From JBDNIO01 sp041688215 (GTDB lineage: Bacteria; Pseudomonadota; Gammaproteobacteria; Nevskiales; Salinisphaeraceae), in the NCBI GenBank assembly GCA_041688215.1, contig JBDNIO010000061.1, positions 1 to 13,992 of the forward strand: a DNA stretch of 13,992 bases, in the 5' to 3' direction. Below the pieces are notes generated by a model that was not told where the DNA came from, searched no databases, and saw only the letters and a program-made list of their open reading frames with translations. Below are positions 1-7,035 of the stretch, piece after piece. Every line of letters starts with the position of its first letter. Position 1 is the stretch's first letter. The translations under genes and the position numbers were made by a program.

Positions 1-3
1 GAA

Positions 4-252
4 TTAAGCGGCAGTTGCCGCTTGTTCGAACTGCTCAGGAGAGCAGTAGTGCAAAGTAGCATGTAAGCGTATTCGATTGTAAAAGCCTTCGATGAATCGA
101 AACAGCTCAGTGCGCGCGTGTTGCCGGTTCGCGCAAGGCTGCTTCAGCATCAGCTCGTTCTCCAGCGTAGCAAAGAAGCTCTCGGCTACCGCGTTATCCC
201 AGCAATCGCCCTTACGGCTCATGCTTGGTTGCAGGCGATGTTGGGTCATCAA
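4..252 (-). pseudogene. IS3-family transposase OrfB, C-terminal remnant
   Basis: This 82-residue frame is the C-terminal part of an IS3-family DDE transposase (OrfB, integrase-core fold). The motif MSRKGDCWDNAVAESFFATL near residues 11-30 is the family signature around the last catalytic acid, the Glu of AESFF, and the tail with YNRIRLHATLHYCSPEQFE is also typical. Full-length OrfB is usually about 270-290 residues, so the first two catalytic Asp residues and the N-terminal region are missing. The frame opens upstream into moaA-like sequence, not into transposase, so this is a 5'-truncated copy that cannot transpose. The TAA stop lies 3 bp from the window edge, so the right end of the element would fall at or beyond base 1. 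The TTG taken as the start is only the first available codon in the frame. Family assignment is firm; the IS group is not determined. Confidence 0.85.
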
Positions 253-543
253 GCGCGTCCAGACTCAGCGTAATGCGGCGCAAGCCCGCACGGGCCAAGT
301 CACGCGCACGGGCGGCGGTCAGTAGGGAGCCGTTGGTGGTCAGGCTAAGTCGTTAATACCCGACACCGCGACCAGATGTTCCAGCAGGTGCTCCAGACCA
401 CGACGTAGCAAAGGTTCGCCACCGGTAAGGCGTAGTTTGCTTACCCCAAGCTGGGCGAACAGGCTGGCCAGGCGTTCAATCTCTTCGAAACTCAGCAGGT
501 CCCGCAGGCCACGATCAAGTAAATCAGGCGCCCTGGCTGACAT
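245..543 (-). pseudogene. moaA: moaA remnant (GTP 3',8-cyclase), internally deleted, frameshifted and truncated
   Basis: MoaA is the radical SAM enzyme that starts molybdenum cofactor synthesis from GTP. The remnant begins with an ATG 9 bp after the glmS stop. Its first 16 residues (ending RGLRDL) look like a MoaA N-terminus, but run directly into LSFEEIERL, which in MoaA lies some 30-45 residues further on. The CxxxCxxC [4Fe-4S] motif between them is gone. The frame continues through LGVSKLRLTGGEPLLRR, a MoaA hallmark, and stops at TGA 340-342. Adding one C between 342 and 343 restores LTTNGSLL and then RRITLSLDALDD, again typical MoaA, down to base 245, where transposase sequence takes over. 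The C-terminal two thirds of the gene, including the second Fe-S site, is absent. No Shine-Dalgarno is evident. The family is recognised with confidence; the deletion is inferred by comparison with the family. Confidence 0.85.
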
Positions 544-552
544 TACCCATCA

Positions 553-2385
553 CTATTCGACGGTTACAGATTTCGCCAGATTGCGCGGCTGGTCCACATC
601 GGTGCCCTTGGCAACCGCGACGTGATAAGCCAGCAGTTGCAGCGGTACGGTATAGACCAGTGGCGACTGTAATGGCTCGATATGCTCGGGCATTACAATC
701 ACCTCCATACCCTCGGCCGGTTCAATGCCGGTATCCGGGTCGGCCAGCACATAGAGCTTGCCGCCGCGGGCGCGCACTTCCTGCAGATTGGCCTTGAGTT
801 TCGCCAGCAAGCGATTGTTCGGCGCAACCGCCACCACCGGCATATCTGCGTCAACCAGGGCCAACGGACCATGTTTTAACTCCCCTGCGGGGTAGGCTTC
901 CGCATGGATATAGGAGATTTCCTTGAGCTTGAGCGCACCCTCCATGGCCACCGGGAAACTGGGGCCGCGGCCCAGAAACAGGGCATTGTGTTTATCGGCA
1001 AAGGCATCCGCCCAGACTTTTATCGCGTCTTCCACCTGCAGCGCGGAATCCACTAAATACGGGACACGCAGCAATTGCTTGATGTAGATTTTTTCCATGG
1101 TGGGCGTCATGCTGCGCTTGCGCGCAATTGCCAACCCCAGCATGCTCAAGGCAGCAAGCTGGGTGGTGAAGGCTTTGGTTGACGCCACACCGATTTCCGG
1201 CCCGGCGCGGGTCATCAGGCACAGATCCGCTTCGCGCACCAAGGATGATTCCGGCACGTTGCAAATGACCACAGAGCCCAGGTAGCCATTTTTCCTGGCG
1301 TAGCGCAGCGCAGCCAGGGTATCGGCAGTTTCACCGGATTGGGAGATGGCTACGAATAACGTACCGGGCGGCACCACGGGATCGCGATAACGATATTCGC
1401 TGGCAACTTCAACCGAACAGGGTATCTTGGCGCCCTGCTCCAAGTAATACCGTGCCACCAGACCCGCGTGATAACTGGTGCCGCAGGCCACGATATGCAC
1501 GTTTTGCACCTGCGCCAGAATCTGCGCAGCATCTGGGCCCAGCATGGTTTCCAGAGCGCGGCCTGAGGTCAAACGCTCGGCCAGGGTATTGGTTATGGCT
1601 TGCGGCTGCTCGAAGATTTCCTTGAGCATGTGGTGGCGATAGCCGCCCTTGTCCGCGGCGTCCGCGGAAAGCTGGGATTCCTTGACCGGGCGTTCCACGG
1701 TATTGCCGGCAAGATCGAAAATCCGATAGCCGTCGGCATCAATAGCCGCCATGTCGCCCTCTTCCAGATACACAAAGGACCGGGTTACAGGCAATAGCGC
1801 GGCGGCATCGGAGGCCACAAAATGTTCGTTAATCCCCACACCCAGCACCAGCGGCGAACCGCTGCGCACGGCCAGCATCTGGCCGGAGTCATCCACGTTG
1901 ATTGCGGCTATGGCATAGGCGCCTTCCAGTTCCGACACCGTTTGCCGCAGGGCCTGGGCGAAGGTTTCGGCACTGCGCCGGTACAGACGCAGCAAATGCG
2001 CGATGACCTCGGTGTCGGTATCCGAAGTGAATACGAAACCCTCGGCCTCCAGCTTTAACCGCAGCGGCTCGTAGTTTTCGATGATGCCGTTGTGCACCAC
2101 CGCCAACTTTTCTTCCGACAGATGCGGATGCGCATTGGCCTCGGTAACCCCGCCATGGGTAGCCCAGCGCGTATGCGCCACACCGACGGTGCCTTGCAGC
2201 GGGTGTTCGTTCAGCCGCTGTTGCAGATCATGAATCTTGCCGACGTTACGCACCCGCCCGAGGCGTTGGTCTTGCAGCACGGCCAGGCCGGCGGAATCAT
2301 AACCGCGGTATTCCAGCCGCCGCAGGCCTTCCACCAGAACGGGGACCACGTCGCGCTGGGCGACTGCGCCGACTATGCCGCACAT
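553..2385 (-). CDS. glmS: Glutamine--fructose-6-phosphate aminotransferase (isomerizing)
   Basis: GlmS makes glucosamine-6-phosphate from fructose-6-phosphate and glutamine in the cytoplasm, the committed step to UDP-GlcNAc. At 610 residues it matches the family (E. coli 609). It starts MCGIVGAV, so removal of Met exposes the catalytic Cys of the N-terminal glutaminase domain (about 1-215), with HTRWATHGG in that domain. Two SIS sugar-binding domains follow: the first holds CGTSYHAG, the SQSGETADT phosphate loop and STKAFTTQL; the second holds HAEAYPAGELKHGPLALVD. The C-terminus NLAKSVTVE carries the catalytic Lys equivalent to E. coli Lys603. The start is fixed by the required Cys at position 2. 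The leader has only a weak ribosome site (AAGCGAG). It lies 227 bp downstream of glmU, across a heptamer-repeat spacer, and 9 bp before the moaA remnant. Confidence 0.98.
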   Translation of the reverse strand: MCGIVGAVAQRDVVPVLVEGLRRLEYRGYDSAGLAVLQDQRLGRVRNVGKIHDLQQRLNEHPLQGTVGVAHTRWATHGGVTEANAHPHLSEEKLAVVHNGIIENYEPLRLKLEAEGFVFTSDTDTEVIAHLLRLYRRSAETFAQALRQTVSELEGAYAIAAINVDDSGQMLAVRSGSPLVLGVGINEHFVASDAAALLPVTRSFVYLEEGDMAAIDADGYRIFDLAGNTVERPVKESQLSADAADKGGYRHHMLKEIFEQPQAITNTLAERLTSGRALETMLGPDAAQILAQVQNVHIVACGTSYHAGLVARYYLEQGAKIPCSVEVASEYRYRDPVVPPGTLFVAISQSGETADTLAALRYARKNGYLGSVVICNVPESSLVREADLCLMTRAGPEIGVASTKAFTTQLAALSMLGLAIARKRSMTPTMEKIYIKQLLRVPYLVDSALQVEDAIKVWADAFADKHNALFLGRGPSFPVAMEGALKLKEISYIHAEAYPAGELKHGPLALVDADMPVVAVAPNNRLLAKLKANLQEVRARGGKLYVLADPDTGIEPAEGMEVIVMPEHIEPLQSPLVYTVPLQLLAYHVAVAKGTDVDQPRNLAKSVTVE

Positions 2386-2403
2386 GGGAGGGCTCGCTTT
2401 GCT

Positions 2404-2436
2404 GGCGTAAGGCGTGAGGCGTGAGGCGTGAGGCGG
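2404..2436. repeat. Heptamer tandem array GGCGTGA (glmS side)
   Basis: Four tandem 7-bp units (GGCGTAA, then GGCGTGA at 2411, 2418 and 2425) plus a partial fifth unit lie 18 bp upstream of the glmS start. They are the reverse complement of the array at 2536-2606, so together they could fold into a long imperfect cruciform or RNA stem in the glmU-glmS spacer. The same unit occurs between parA and parB. Confidence 0.9.
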
Positions 2437-2498
2437 GGGAGCCGATACTTACGGTTGGCGGCGTCGATTTGCTCTCGCGGCAAGCACAGACACTTTGT

Positions 2499-2520
2499 CG
2501 ATTTGCCCAATACAAAATCG
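2499..2520 (-). other. Small stem-loop in glmU-glmS spacer
   Basis: CGATTT at 2499-2504 pairs with AAATCG at 2515-2520 around a 10-nt loop. It lies in the unique centre of the spacer (about 2437-2530), between the two inverted heptamer arrays. The word GTCGATTTGC also occurs twice in the centre. No clear promoter for glmS is visible here, and no T-tract follows the stem on the minus strand, so it is not an obvious terminator. Confidence 0.35.
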
Positions 2521-2535
2521 CAGCTTTGCCTTACC

Positions 2536-2606
2536 GCCTCACGCCTCACACCTTTCGCCTCACGAACATCCGCCTCACGCCTCACGCCTCACGCCTTTCG
2601 CCTCAC
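2536..2606. repeat. Heptamer tandem array GCCTCAC (glmU side)
   Basis: Units of GCCTCAC occur at 2536, 2543, 2557, 2572, 2579, 2586 and 2600, with variant units ACCTTTC at 2550 and GCCTTTC at 2593, and an 8-bp GAACATCC interruption at 2564-2571. The array begins 7 bp after the glmU stop. It is the inverted counterpart of 2404-2436 and shares the words TTACCGCCTCAC and ACATCCGCCT with the parA-parB array, so the two spacers hold related composite repeats. Confidence 0.9.
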
Positions 2607-2612
2607 ATACTT

Positions 2613-3980
2613 TCATTTCTTAACCGGCCTCCTCCAACCTTCGACACTGATTTGACGTGCCCGGGTTACGGTTAGTTTCTGTGCGGGTGCGTCCTTGGTT
2701 ACCGTGGAACCGGCGCCGATGGTCGCGCCCGCACCGATTTCCACCGGCGCCACCAGTTGACAGTCGGAGCCGATAAAGGCGCCGTCGCCGATGATGGTCA
2801 AGTGCTTGTTGGCGCCGTCGTAGTTACAGGTAATTACGCCCGCACCTATATTGACGTCCGCGCCCAGACGCGCATCGCCCACATAGCTGAGGTGGTTGAT
2901 CTTGCTGGCGTCACCCACCTGCACTTTTTTGGTTTCCACGAAATTGCCGATCTTGCAACGATCGCCCAGGTGCGTATCCGGCCGCAGCCTTGCGAACGGG
3001 CCAATTTGGCAATGTGCCCCGATGCGGGCATGTTCAATCACCGTATTCGGTAGCACATGGGTACCGTCGCCAATGCTGCAATTGCGCAGGAAACAGTTGG
3101 CGCCGATGTGCACGTCGTCGCCCAGGTGCACGTCGCCTTCGAATACTACATTGACGTCGATAACCGTATCCGAACCCGCGCTTAGTTTGCCGCGCAAATC
3201 AAAACGCGCCGGGTCGCGCAGGGTAACGCCGGCCGCCATGGCTAGCTCGGCATTTCGGCGTTGCAGTATGCGTTCGGCTGCGGCCAGATCACGCTTGTCG
3301 TTAATGCCCTGGACTTCTTCGGGCGAGCCGGCCTGGCCGGCGACTACGCGCGTGCCCTCGTCGGCGGCCAGGGCAACAATATCGGTCAAATAATATTCGC
3401 CCTGCACATTTTCGTTATCCAGACGCGCAAGCCAGGCACGCAAACGCCCCGCGGGCGCGCACAGCAACCCGGTATTGACTTCGCGAATATGGCGCTGGTC
3501 TGCGCTCGCGTCCTTGTCTTCCACAATACCGGTAACGTGGTTCTGGTCATCGCGCAGAACCCGGCCATAACCGGCAGGGTCCGGCAGGGTTATGGTAAGC
3601 AGCGCCAGGGCATTTTCGCCGGCCGCATCCACCAGGCTTTTCAGGGTGGGCTCACCAATCAGCGGCACATCGCCGTATAACACCAGCACTTGGGCGTCGT
3701 CGGGTATTTCTCCCATGGCCTGGTCTACGGCGTGGCCGGTACCCAGGCGCTCGGGCTGATGTACCCAGTTGACATCGAGATAGCCCAGGGCGGATTGGAC
3801 CTGCTCGGCACCGTGCCCATAGACCACATGAATGCGCTGGGGCGATAAGCTCTGCGCGCGTTCAACCACATGTGTAAGCAAGGGGCGGTCACCCAGCGGT
3901 TGCAACACCTTGGGCAATTTTGAGCGCATACGCGTGCCCTGGCCGGCGGCCAGAACGACTATATGTAAATCTGCTGACAT
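2613..3980 (-). CDS. glmU: Bifunctional GlmU: GlcN-1-P acetyltransferase / GlcNAc-1-P uridylyltransferase
   Basis: GlmU acetylates glucosamine-1-phosphate with acetyl-CoA, then transfers UMP from UTP to give UDP-GlcNAc, the precursor of peptidoglycan and LPS. The protein has 455 residues (E. coli 456). The N-terminal uridylyltransferase domain (about 1-230) opens with LAAGQGTRM at 10-18 and SKLPKVL at 20-26, and contains the YGDVPLI metal-binding motif. The C-terminal half is a left-handed beta-helix of hexapeptide repeats containing NFVETKK, INHLSYVGDA (catalytic His) and GAGVITCNYDG. The frame stays open 23 codons further upstream to 4049, but family N-termini match MSADLHIVVLAAGQG, so I use 3980; no strong ribosome site marks it. 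It follows atpC after 216 bp and precedes glmS, the E. coli order. Confidence 0.97.
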   Translation of the reverse strand: MSADLHIVVLAAGQGTRMRSKLPKVLQPLGDRPLLTHVVERAQSLSPQRIHVVYGHGAEQVQSALGYLDVNWVHQPERLGTGHAVDQAMGEIPDDAQVLVLYGDVPLIGEPTLKSLVDAAGENALALLTITLPDPAGYGRVLRDDQNHVTGIVEDKDASADQRHIREVNTGLLCAPAGRLRAWLARLDNENVQGEYYLTDIVALAADEGTRVVAGQAGSPEEVQGINDKRDLAAAERILQRRNAELAMAAGVTLRDPARFDLRGKLSAGSDTVIDVNVVFEGDVHLGDDVHIGANCFLRNCSIGDGTHVLPNTVIEHARIGAHCQIGPFARLRPDTHLGDRCKIGNFVETKKVQVGDASKINHLSYVGDARLGADVNIGAGVITCNYDGANKHLTIIGDGAFIGSDCQLVAPVEIGAGATIGAGSTVTKDAPAQKLTVTRARQISVEGWRRPVKK

Positions 3981-3994
3981 AGGGGAGCCGTTAT

Positions 3995-4009
3995 CCGCGA
4001 AAATCGCGG
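3995..4009 (-). other. Perfect 6-bp stem-loop in glmU leader
   Basis: CCGCGA at 3995-4000 and TCGCGG at 4004-4009 are perfect inverted repeats around a 3-nt loop. The structure sits 14 bp before the glmU ATG on the transcribed strand. There is no T-run after it, so it is not a standard terminator. It could limit or tune glmU translation, which is inference only. Confidence 0.45.
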
Positions 4010-4049
4010 GCATTGTTGCAGAAAACCGTTTCCAATGCTGAAAATACAC

Positions 4050-4077
4050 AGCCGCTCATGGCGTTCACATGGCGGCT
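4050..4077 (-). other. 10-bp stem-loop with one bulge between atpC and glmU
   Basis: AGCCGC+CATG (4050-4055 and 4057-4060, with a bulged T at 4056) pairs with CATG+GCGGCT (4068-4077) around a 7-nt loop. On the minus strand it is followed by GTGTATTTTC, which is only weakly U-rich. It may be an attenuator or RNA-processing site that separates atp from glmU expression. No convincing promoter was seen in 3981-4196. Confidence 0.4.
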
Positions 4078-4163
4078 ACGCCAATGGCAGAGATAGCTTC
4101 CACGAACACCTGTCGCACCGGCACACCGCTGGCAGATAGCGTACGGAACGTATGGGACGTATC

Positions 4164-4182
4164 GAAAAAAACGCCCAGCGAC
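4164..4182 (-). terminator. Possible weak intrinsic terminator after atpC
   Basis: About 25 nt after the atpC stop, the minus strand reads CGCTGGGCG followed by seven T residues. The T-tract is good, but the stem is only three G:C pairs, so termination would probably be partial at most. Partial read-through into glmU would fit the shared gene order. Confidence 0.3.
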
Positions 4183-4196
4183 TGAAACAGAGGATA

Positions 4197-4625
4197 TTAG
4201 CGGCTCACGCCTTTAAGCTGTTTCACCGCGTGCAGCCGGGCTGCGGCTTCGGCCAGCTCTGCCTGGGCGCGTTGCATGTCGATCTTGTCACCGGCAGCGG
4301 CTACTGCTTCCTCGGCGCGGCGTTTGGCCTCTTCGGCGGCGGCCGCGTCGATGTCTTCAGCGCGACCGGCGTGATCAGACAGTACCGTGACCAGAGAAGG
4401 CTGCACTTCGAGAATACCGCCTGAGACGAAGAAACTCTGGACATCGCCGTCCTGGCCCTCGACCCGCAGGGTGCCGGGCTTGAGACGGGTCAGCAGCGGA
4501 GCGTGGCGCACCGCAATACCGACCTCGCCCATTTCCGCCGGCGCGTAGACCATCTTCGCCGTGCCGGAAAAGATCTGGCCTTCGGCGGCGACGATATCGA
4601 CTTTCAACTGGTTGGCTTCGGCCAT
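4197..4625 (-). CDS. atpC: F1Fo ATP synthase epsilon subunit
   Basis: The epsilon subunit is part of the central stalk of F1; its C-terminal helices can inhibit ATP hydrolysis. The 142 residues fit the family (E. coli 139). The N-terminal beta-sandwich (about 1-88) shows KVDIVAAEGQIFSGTAK and GEVGIAVRHAPLLTRLKPG. The C-terminal part (about 90-142) is the expected Ala/Glu/Arg-rich helical hairpin. The start has a ribosome site, TAGGA, that overlaps the TAG stop of atpD 12 bp upstream, which suggests translational coupling. It is the last gene of the atp operon, followed by a weak terminator-like site and the 216-bp gap before glmU. Confidence 0.97.
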   Translation of the reverse strand: MAEANQLKVDIVAAEGQIFSGTAKMVYAPAEMGEVGIAVRHAPLLTRLKPGTLRVEGQDGDVQSFFVSGGILEVQPSLVTVLSDHAGRAEDIDAAAAEEAKRRAEEAVAAAGDKIDMQRAQAELAEAAARLHAVKQLKGVSR

Positions 4626-4637
4626 GATTGTGTATTC

Positions 4638-6032
4638 CTAAGCGGCCTTCTTCTTGCTCATTTCGTCGCCCTTTTCAACTGCCTCTTCGATACCGCCGAC
4701 CATGTAGAAGGCCTGTTCGGGCACGTGATCGTATTCACCGTCGACAATGGCGCGGAAGCCCTTGATGGTGTCTTTGAGCGATACATATTTACCAGACGTA
4801 CCGGTGAATACTTCGGCCACGAAGAAGGGTTGCGACAGGAAGCGCTGGATTTTACGCGCACGGGACACGGCGAGTTTGTCTTCTTCAGATAGCTCGTCCA
4901 TACCCAGAATGGCAATAATGTCGCGCAGTGCCTTGTAGCGCTGCAGGGTTACCTGCACGTCGCGGGCGCACTGGTAATGTTCCTGGCCAATCACGTTCGG
5001 ATCGAGCTGACGCGAGGACGAATCCAGCGGATCCACGGCCGGGTAAATACCCAGCTCGGCAATCGAACGCGCCAATACCACGGTGGCGTCCAAGTGAGCG
5101 AAGGTGGTTGCGGGCGACGGGTCAGTTAAGTCATCCGCCGGCACGTACACGGCCTGGATGGAGGTAATGGAACCGGTCTTGGTGGAGGTAATACGCTCCT
5201 GCAGAATACCCATTTCCTCGGCCAGGGTCGGCTGGTAGCCCACCGCGGACGGCATACGGCCGAGCAGCGCGGATACTTCGGTTCCGGCCAGGGTGTAACG
5301 GTAGATGTTATCGACGAAGAACAGCACGTCGCGGCCTTCATCGCGGAAGAATTCGGCCATGGTCAGGCCGGTTAGCGCAACGCGCAGACGGTTGCCGGGC
5401 GGTTCGTTCATCTGGCCGTAAACCAGCGCCACCTTGTCGAGTACGTTCGACTCCTTCATCTCGTAATAGAAGTCGTTACCTTCACGCGTGCGCTCGCCTA
5501 CGCCGGCGAATACCGAATAACCGGAGTGCTCGGCCGCGATGTTGCGGATGAGCTCCATCATGTTCACGGTCTTGCCCACGCCGGCGCCGCCGAACAGGCC
5601 GACCTTGCCGCCCTTGGCGAACGGGCACAGCAGGTCAATAACCTTGATGCCGGTTTCCAGCAATTCCTGACCGCCGGCTTGTTCTTCAAACGTGGGTGCG
5701 GTGCGGTGAATCGGTGAGCGCTCTTCGGTGCCGATCTTGCCCTGATTGTCGATCGGATGCCCGAGCACGTTCATGATGCGGCCCAGGGTGGCTTCGCCTA
5801 CGGGCACGGAAATCGGCTTGCCAGTATTTTGTACTTCGGCACCGCGCTTGAGGCCATCGGTTACGCCCATGGCAATACAACGCACCACGCCGTCGCCGAT
5901 TTGCTGCTGAACTTCCAGCACCAGATCTTCGGATTCGATCATCAGCGCATCGTGAATCCGGGGCAGATCTTCGCGCTCGAATTCCACGTCGACCACTGCG
6001 CCGATAATCTGGACAACTTTACCGTTACTCAT
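4638..6032 (-). CDS. atpD: F1Fo ATP synthase beta subunit (catalytic)
   Basis: The beta subunit carries the catalytic nucleotide sites of F1. Its 464 residues are close to the family (E. coli 460). The Walker A loop GGAGVGKT is at 148-155, the catalytic Glu-Arg pair in GVGERTREGND at 180-181, Walker B in VLFFVDN near 236-242, and DELSEED at 379-385, the region that contacts gamma and epsilon. The YRYTLAGTEVSALLGRMPSAVGYQPTL segment is very close to enterobacterial beta. The start at 6032 has a strong ribosome site, GAGGAAG at 6038-6044, with 5-nt spacing. The 131-bp gap to atpG is much longer than usual and is filled by a palindromic repeat that ends 25 bp before the start and leaves the ribosome site free. 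A short Lys-rich tail, MSKKKAA, ends the protein. Confidence 0.98.
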   Translation of the reverse strand: MSNGKVVQIIGAVVDVEFEREDLPRIHDALMIESEDLVLEVQQQIGDGVVRCIAMGVTDGLKRGAEVQNTGKPISVPVGEATLGRIMNVLGHPIDNQGKIGTEERSPIHRTAPTFEEQAGGQELLETGIKVIDLLCPFAKGGKVGLFGGAGVGKTVNMMELIRNIAAEHSGYSVFAGVGERTREGNDFYYEMKESNVLDKVALVYGQMNEPPGNRLRVALTGLTMAEFFRDEGRDVLFFVDNIYRYTLAGTEVSALLGRMPSAVGYQPTLAEEMGILQERITSTKTGSITSIQAVYVPADDLTDPSPATTFAHLDATVVLARSIAELGIYPAVDPLDSSSRQLDPNVIGQEHYQCARDVQVTLQRYKALRDIIAILGMDELSEEDKLAVSRARKIQRFLSQPFFVAEVFTGTSGKYVSLKDTIKGFRAIVDGEYDHVPEQAFYMVGGIEEAVEKGDEMSKKKAA

Positions 6033-6057
6033 ATGTACTTCCTCGATCCTTCTTTGC

Positions 6058-6141
6058 TAACCACAAAGGCACAAAGAACACAAAGGTAAAACCCGCAACG
6101 CCCTTAGTGGACCTTCGTGTTCTTTGTGTTCTTTGTGGTTA
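6058..6141. repeat. 84-bp palindromic CACAAAG repeat between atpG and atpD
   Basis: The left arm (6058-6087) and right arm (6111-6141) are inverted repeats about 30 bp long that differ by one indel and two substitutions, with a 23-bp unpaired centre (6088-6110). Each arm is itself periodic, built from CACAAAG/AACACAAAG words starting with TAACCACAAAG. The composition is A-rich and unlike the flanking genes, which points to a dispersed intergenic element and not to native operon sequence. It would form a strong hairpin in the atp mRNA between gamma and beta. Confidence 0.9.
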
Positions 6142-6163
6142 ATAAATACTTCCTAAAACCTCG

Positions 6164-7024
6164 TTACGACACAGCCTGCGCCCCGGCCACGATCTCGGAT
6201 AATTCCTGAGTAATCGCGGCTTGGCGGGCCTTGTTGTACTGCAATTCCAATTCTTCGATGATCTCGCCGGCGTTGTCGCTGGCGGATTTCATGGCGACCA
6301 TGCGGGCGGCCATTTCGCAGGCGACGTTTTCGACGACGCCCTGGTAAATTTGTGATTCCACGTAGCGCTGCAGGATGTAATCCAGCAACTCCGCGGCTTC
6401 CGGCTCGTAGATGTAGTCCCAGTGCTCGGGCAGCTCTTCGTCTTCGCTTTGCGGAATCGGCAACAACTGCTGGGCTTCCGGGCGCTGCGTCATGGTGTTG
6501 ACGAATTCGTTGCCCATTAAGTACAGGCGGTCGATTTCGCCGTCGCGGTAGGCATCGAGCATGACCTTGATGGAGCCGATCAGGTCTTCCATTTTGGGCT
6601 TGTCGCCCAAGTCCGACACCTCGGCTTCGACATCGCCCAGGCGTTTGAAGAAGGTGATGGCCTTCTTGCCTACGACCGCGATATCCGTCTCGGCACCCTT
6701 GTTCTGCCATTCGCGCATTTCGCCCAGCACTTTGCGGAACAGGTTGATATTTAAACCGCCGCATAGGCCGCGATCGGTGGAAATGATGATGAAACCAACC
6801 CGTTTTACCTCGCGTTCTTGCATGAACGGATGGTCGTCATTCGGATTGGCATCGCTCAGATGCCCGATGGTGCGGCGAATTTTCTGCGCATAGGGGCGCG
6901 CCGCCTCGACGCGCTCCTGCGCCTTGCGCATCTTGGAGGCAGCCACCATTTCCATGGCCTTGGTTATCTTCTGCGTATTTTCTACGCTTCGGATCTTGCC
7001 TTTAACTTCTTTTGCGCCTGACAT
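6164..7024 (-). CDS. atpG: F1Fo ATP synthase gamma subunit
   Basis: Gamma is the rotating shaft of F1 that links the c-ring to the catalytic sites. The 286 residues match E. coli (287). The N-terminal helix begins with KEVKGKIRSVENTQKITKAMEMVAASKMRKAQ, the most conserved part of the family, and the C-terminal helix ends with EELELQYNKARQAAITQELSEIVAGAQAV; these two form the coiled-coil shaft. The central Rossmann-like domain shows STDRGLCGGLN. The start lies 11 bp after the atpA stop with GGGAT as the likely ribosome site, indicating coupling. Unlike this tight join, the downstream join to atpD is widened by the palindromic repeat. Confidence 0.97.
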   Translation of the reverse strand: MSGAKEVKGKIRSVENTQKITKAMEMVAASKMRKAQERVEAARPYAQKIRRTIGHLSDANPNDDHPFMQEREVKRVGFIIISTDRGLCGGLNINLFRKVLGEMREWQNKGAETDIAVVGKKAITFFKRLGDVEAEVSDLGDKPKMEDLIGSIKVMLDAYRDGEIDRLYLMGNEFVNTMTQRPEAQQLLPIPQSEDEELPEHWDYIYEPEAAELLDYILQRYVESQIYQGVVENVACEMAARMVAMKSASDNAGEIIEELELQYNKARQAAITQELSEIVAGAQAVS

Positions 7025-7035
7025 GATTTATCCCG

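Noticed and set aside
2404..2606. CRISPR array from regular short repeats
   Set aside because: The unit is 7 bp and tandem, without unique spacers of uniform length, and no cas genes are present.
2386..2612. glmS ribozyme in the glmS leader
   Set aside because: The ribozyme is known mainly from Firmicutes, and I see none of its core; the leader is mostly heptamer repeats.
3261..3680. 139-codon plus-strand open frame opposite glmU
   Set aside because: It is antisense to conserved GlmU coding sequence and shows no recognisable family; typical of GC-rich shadow frames. The 312-codon frame opposite atpA (7696-8634) is rejected for the same reason.
3981..4049. 23-residue N-terminal extension of GlmU
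   Set aside because: The GlmU nucleotide-binding motif must lie close to the N-terminus, and the extension has no family similarity.
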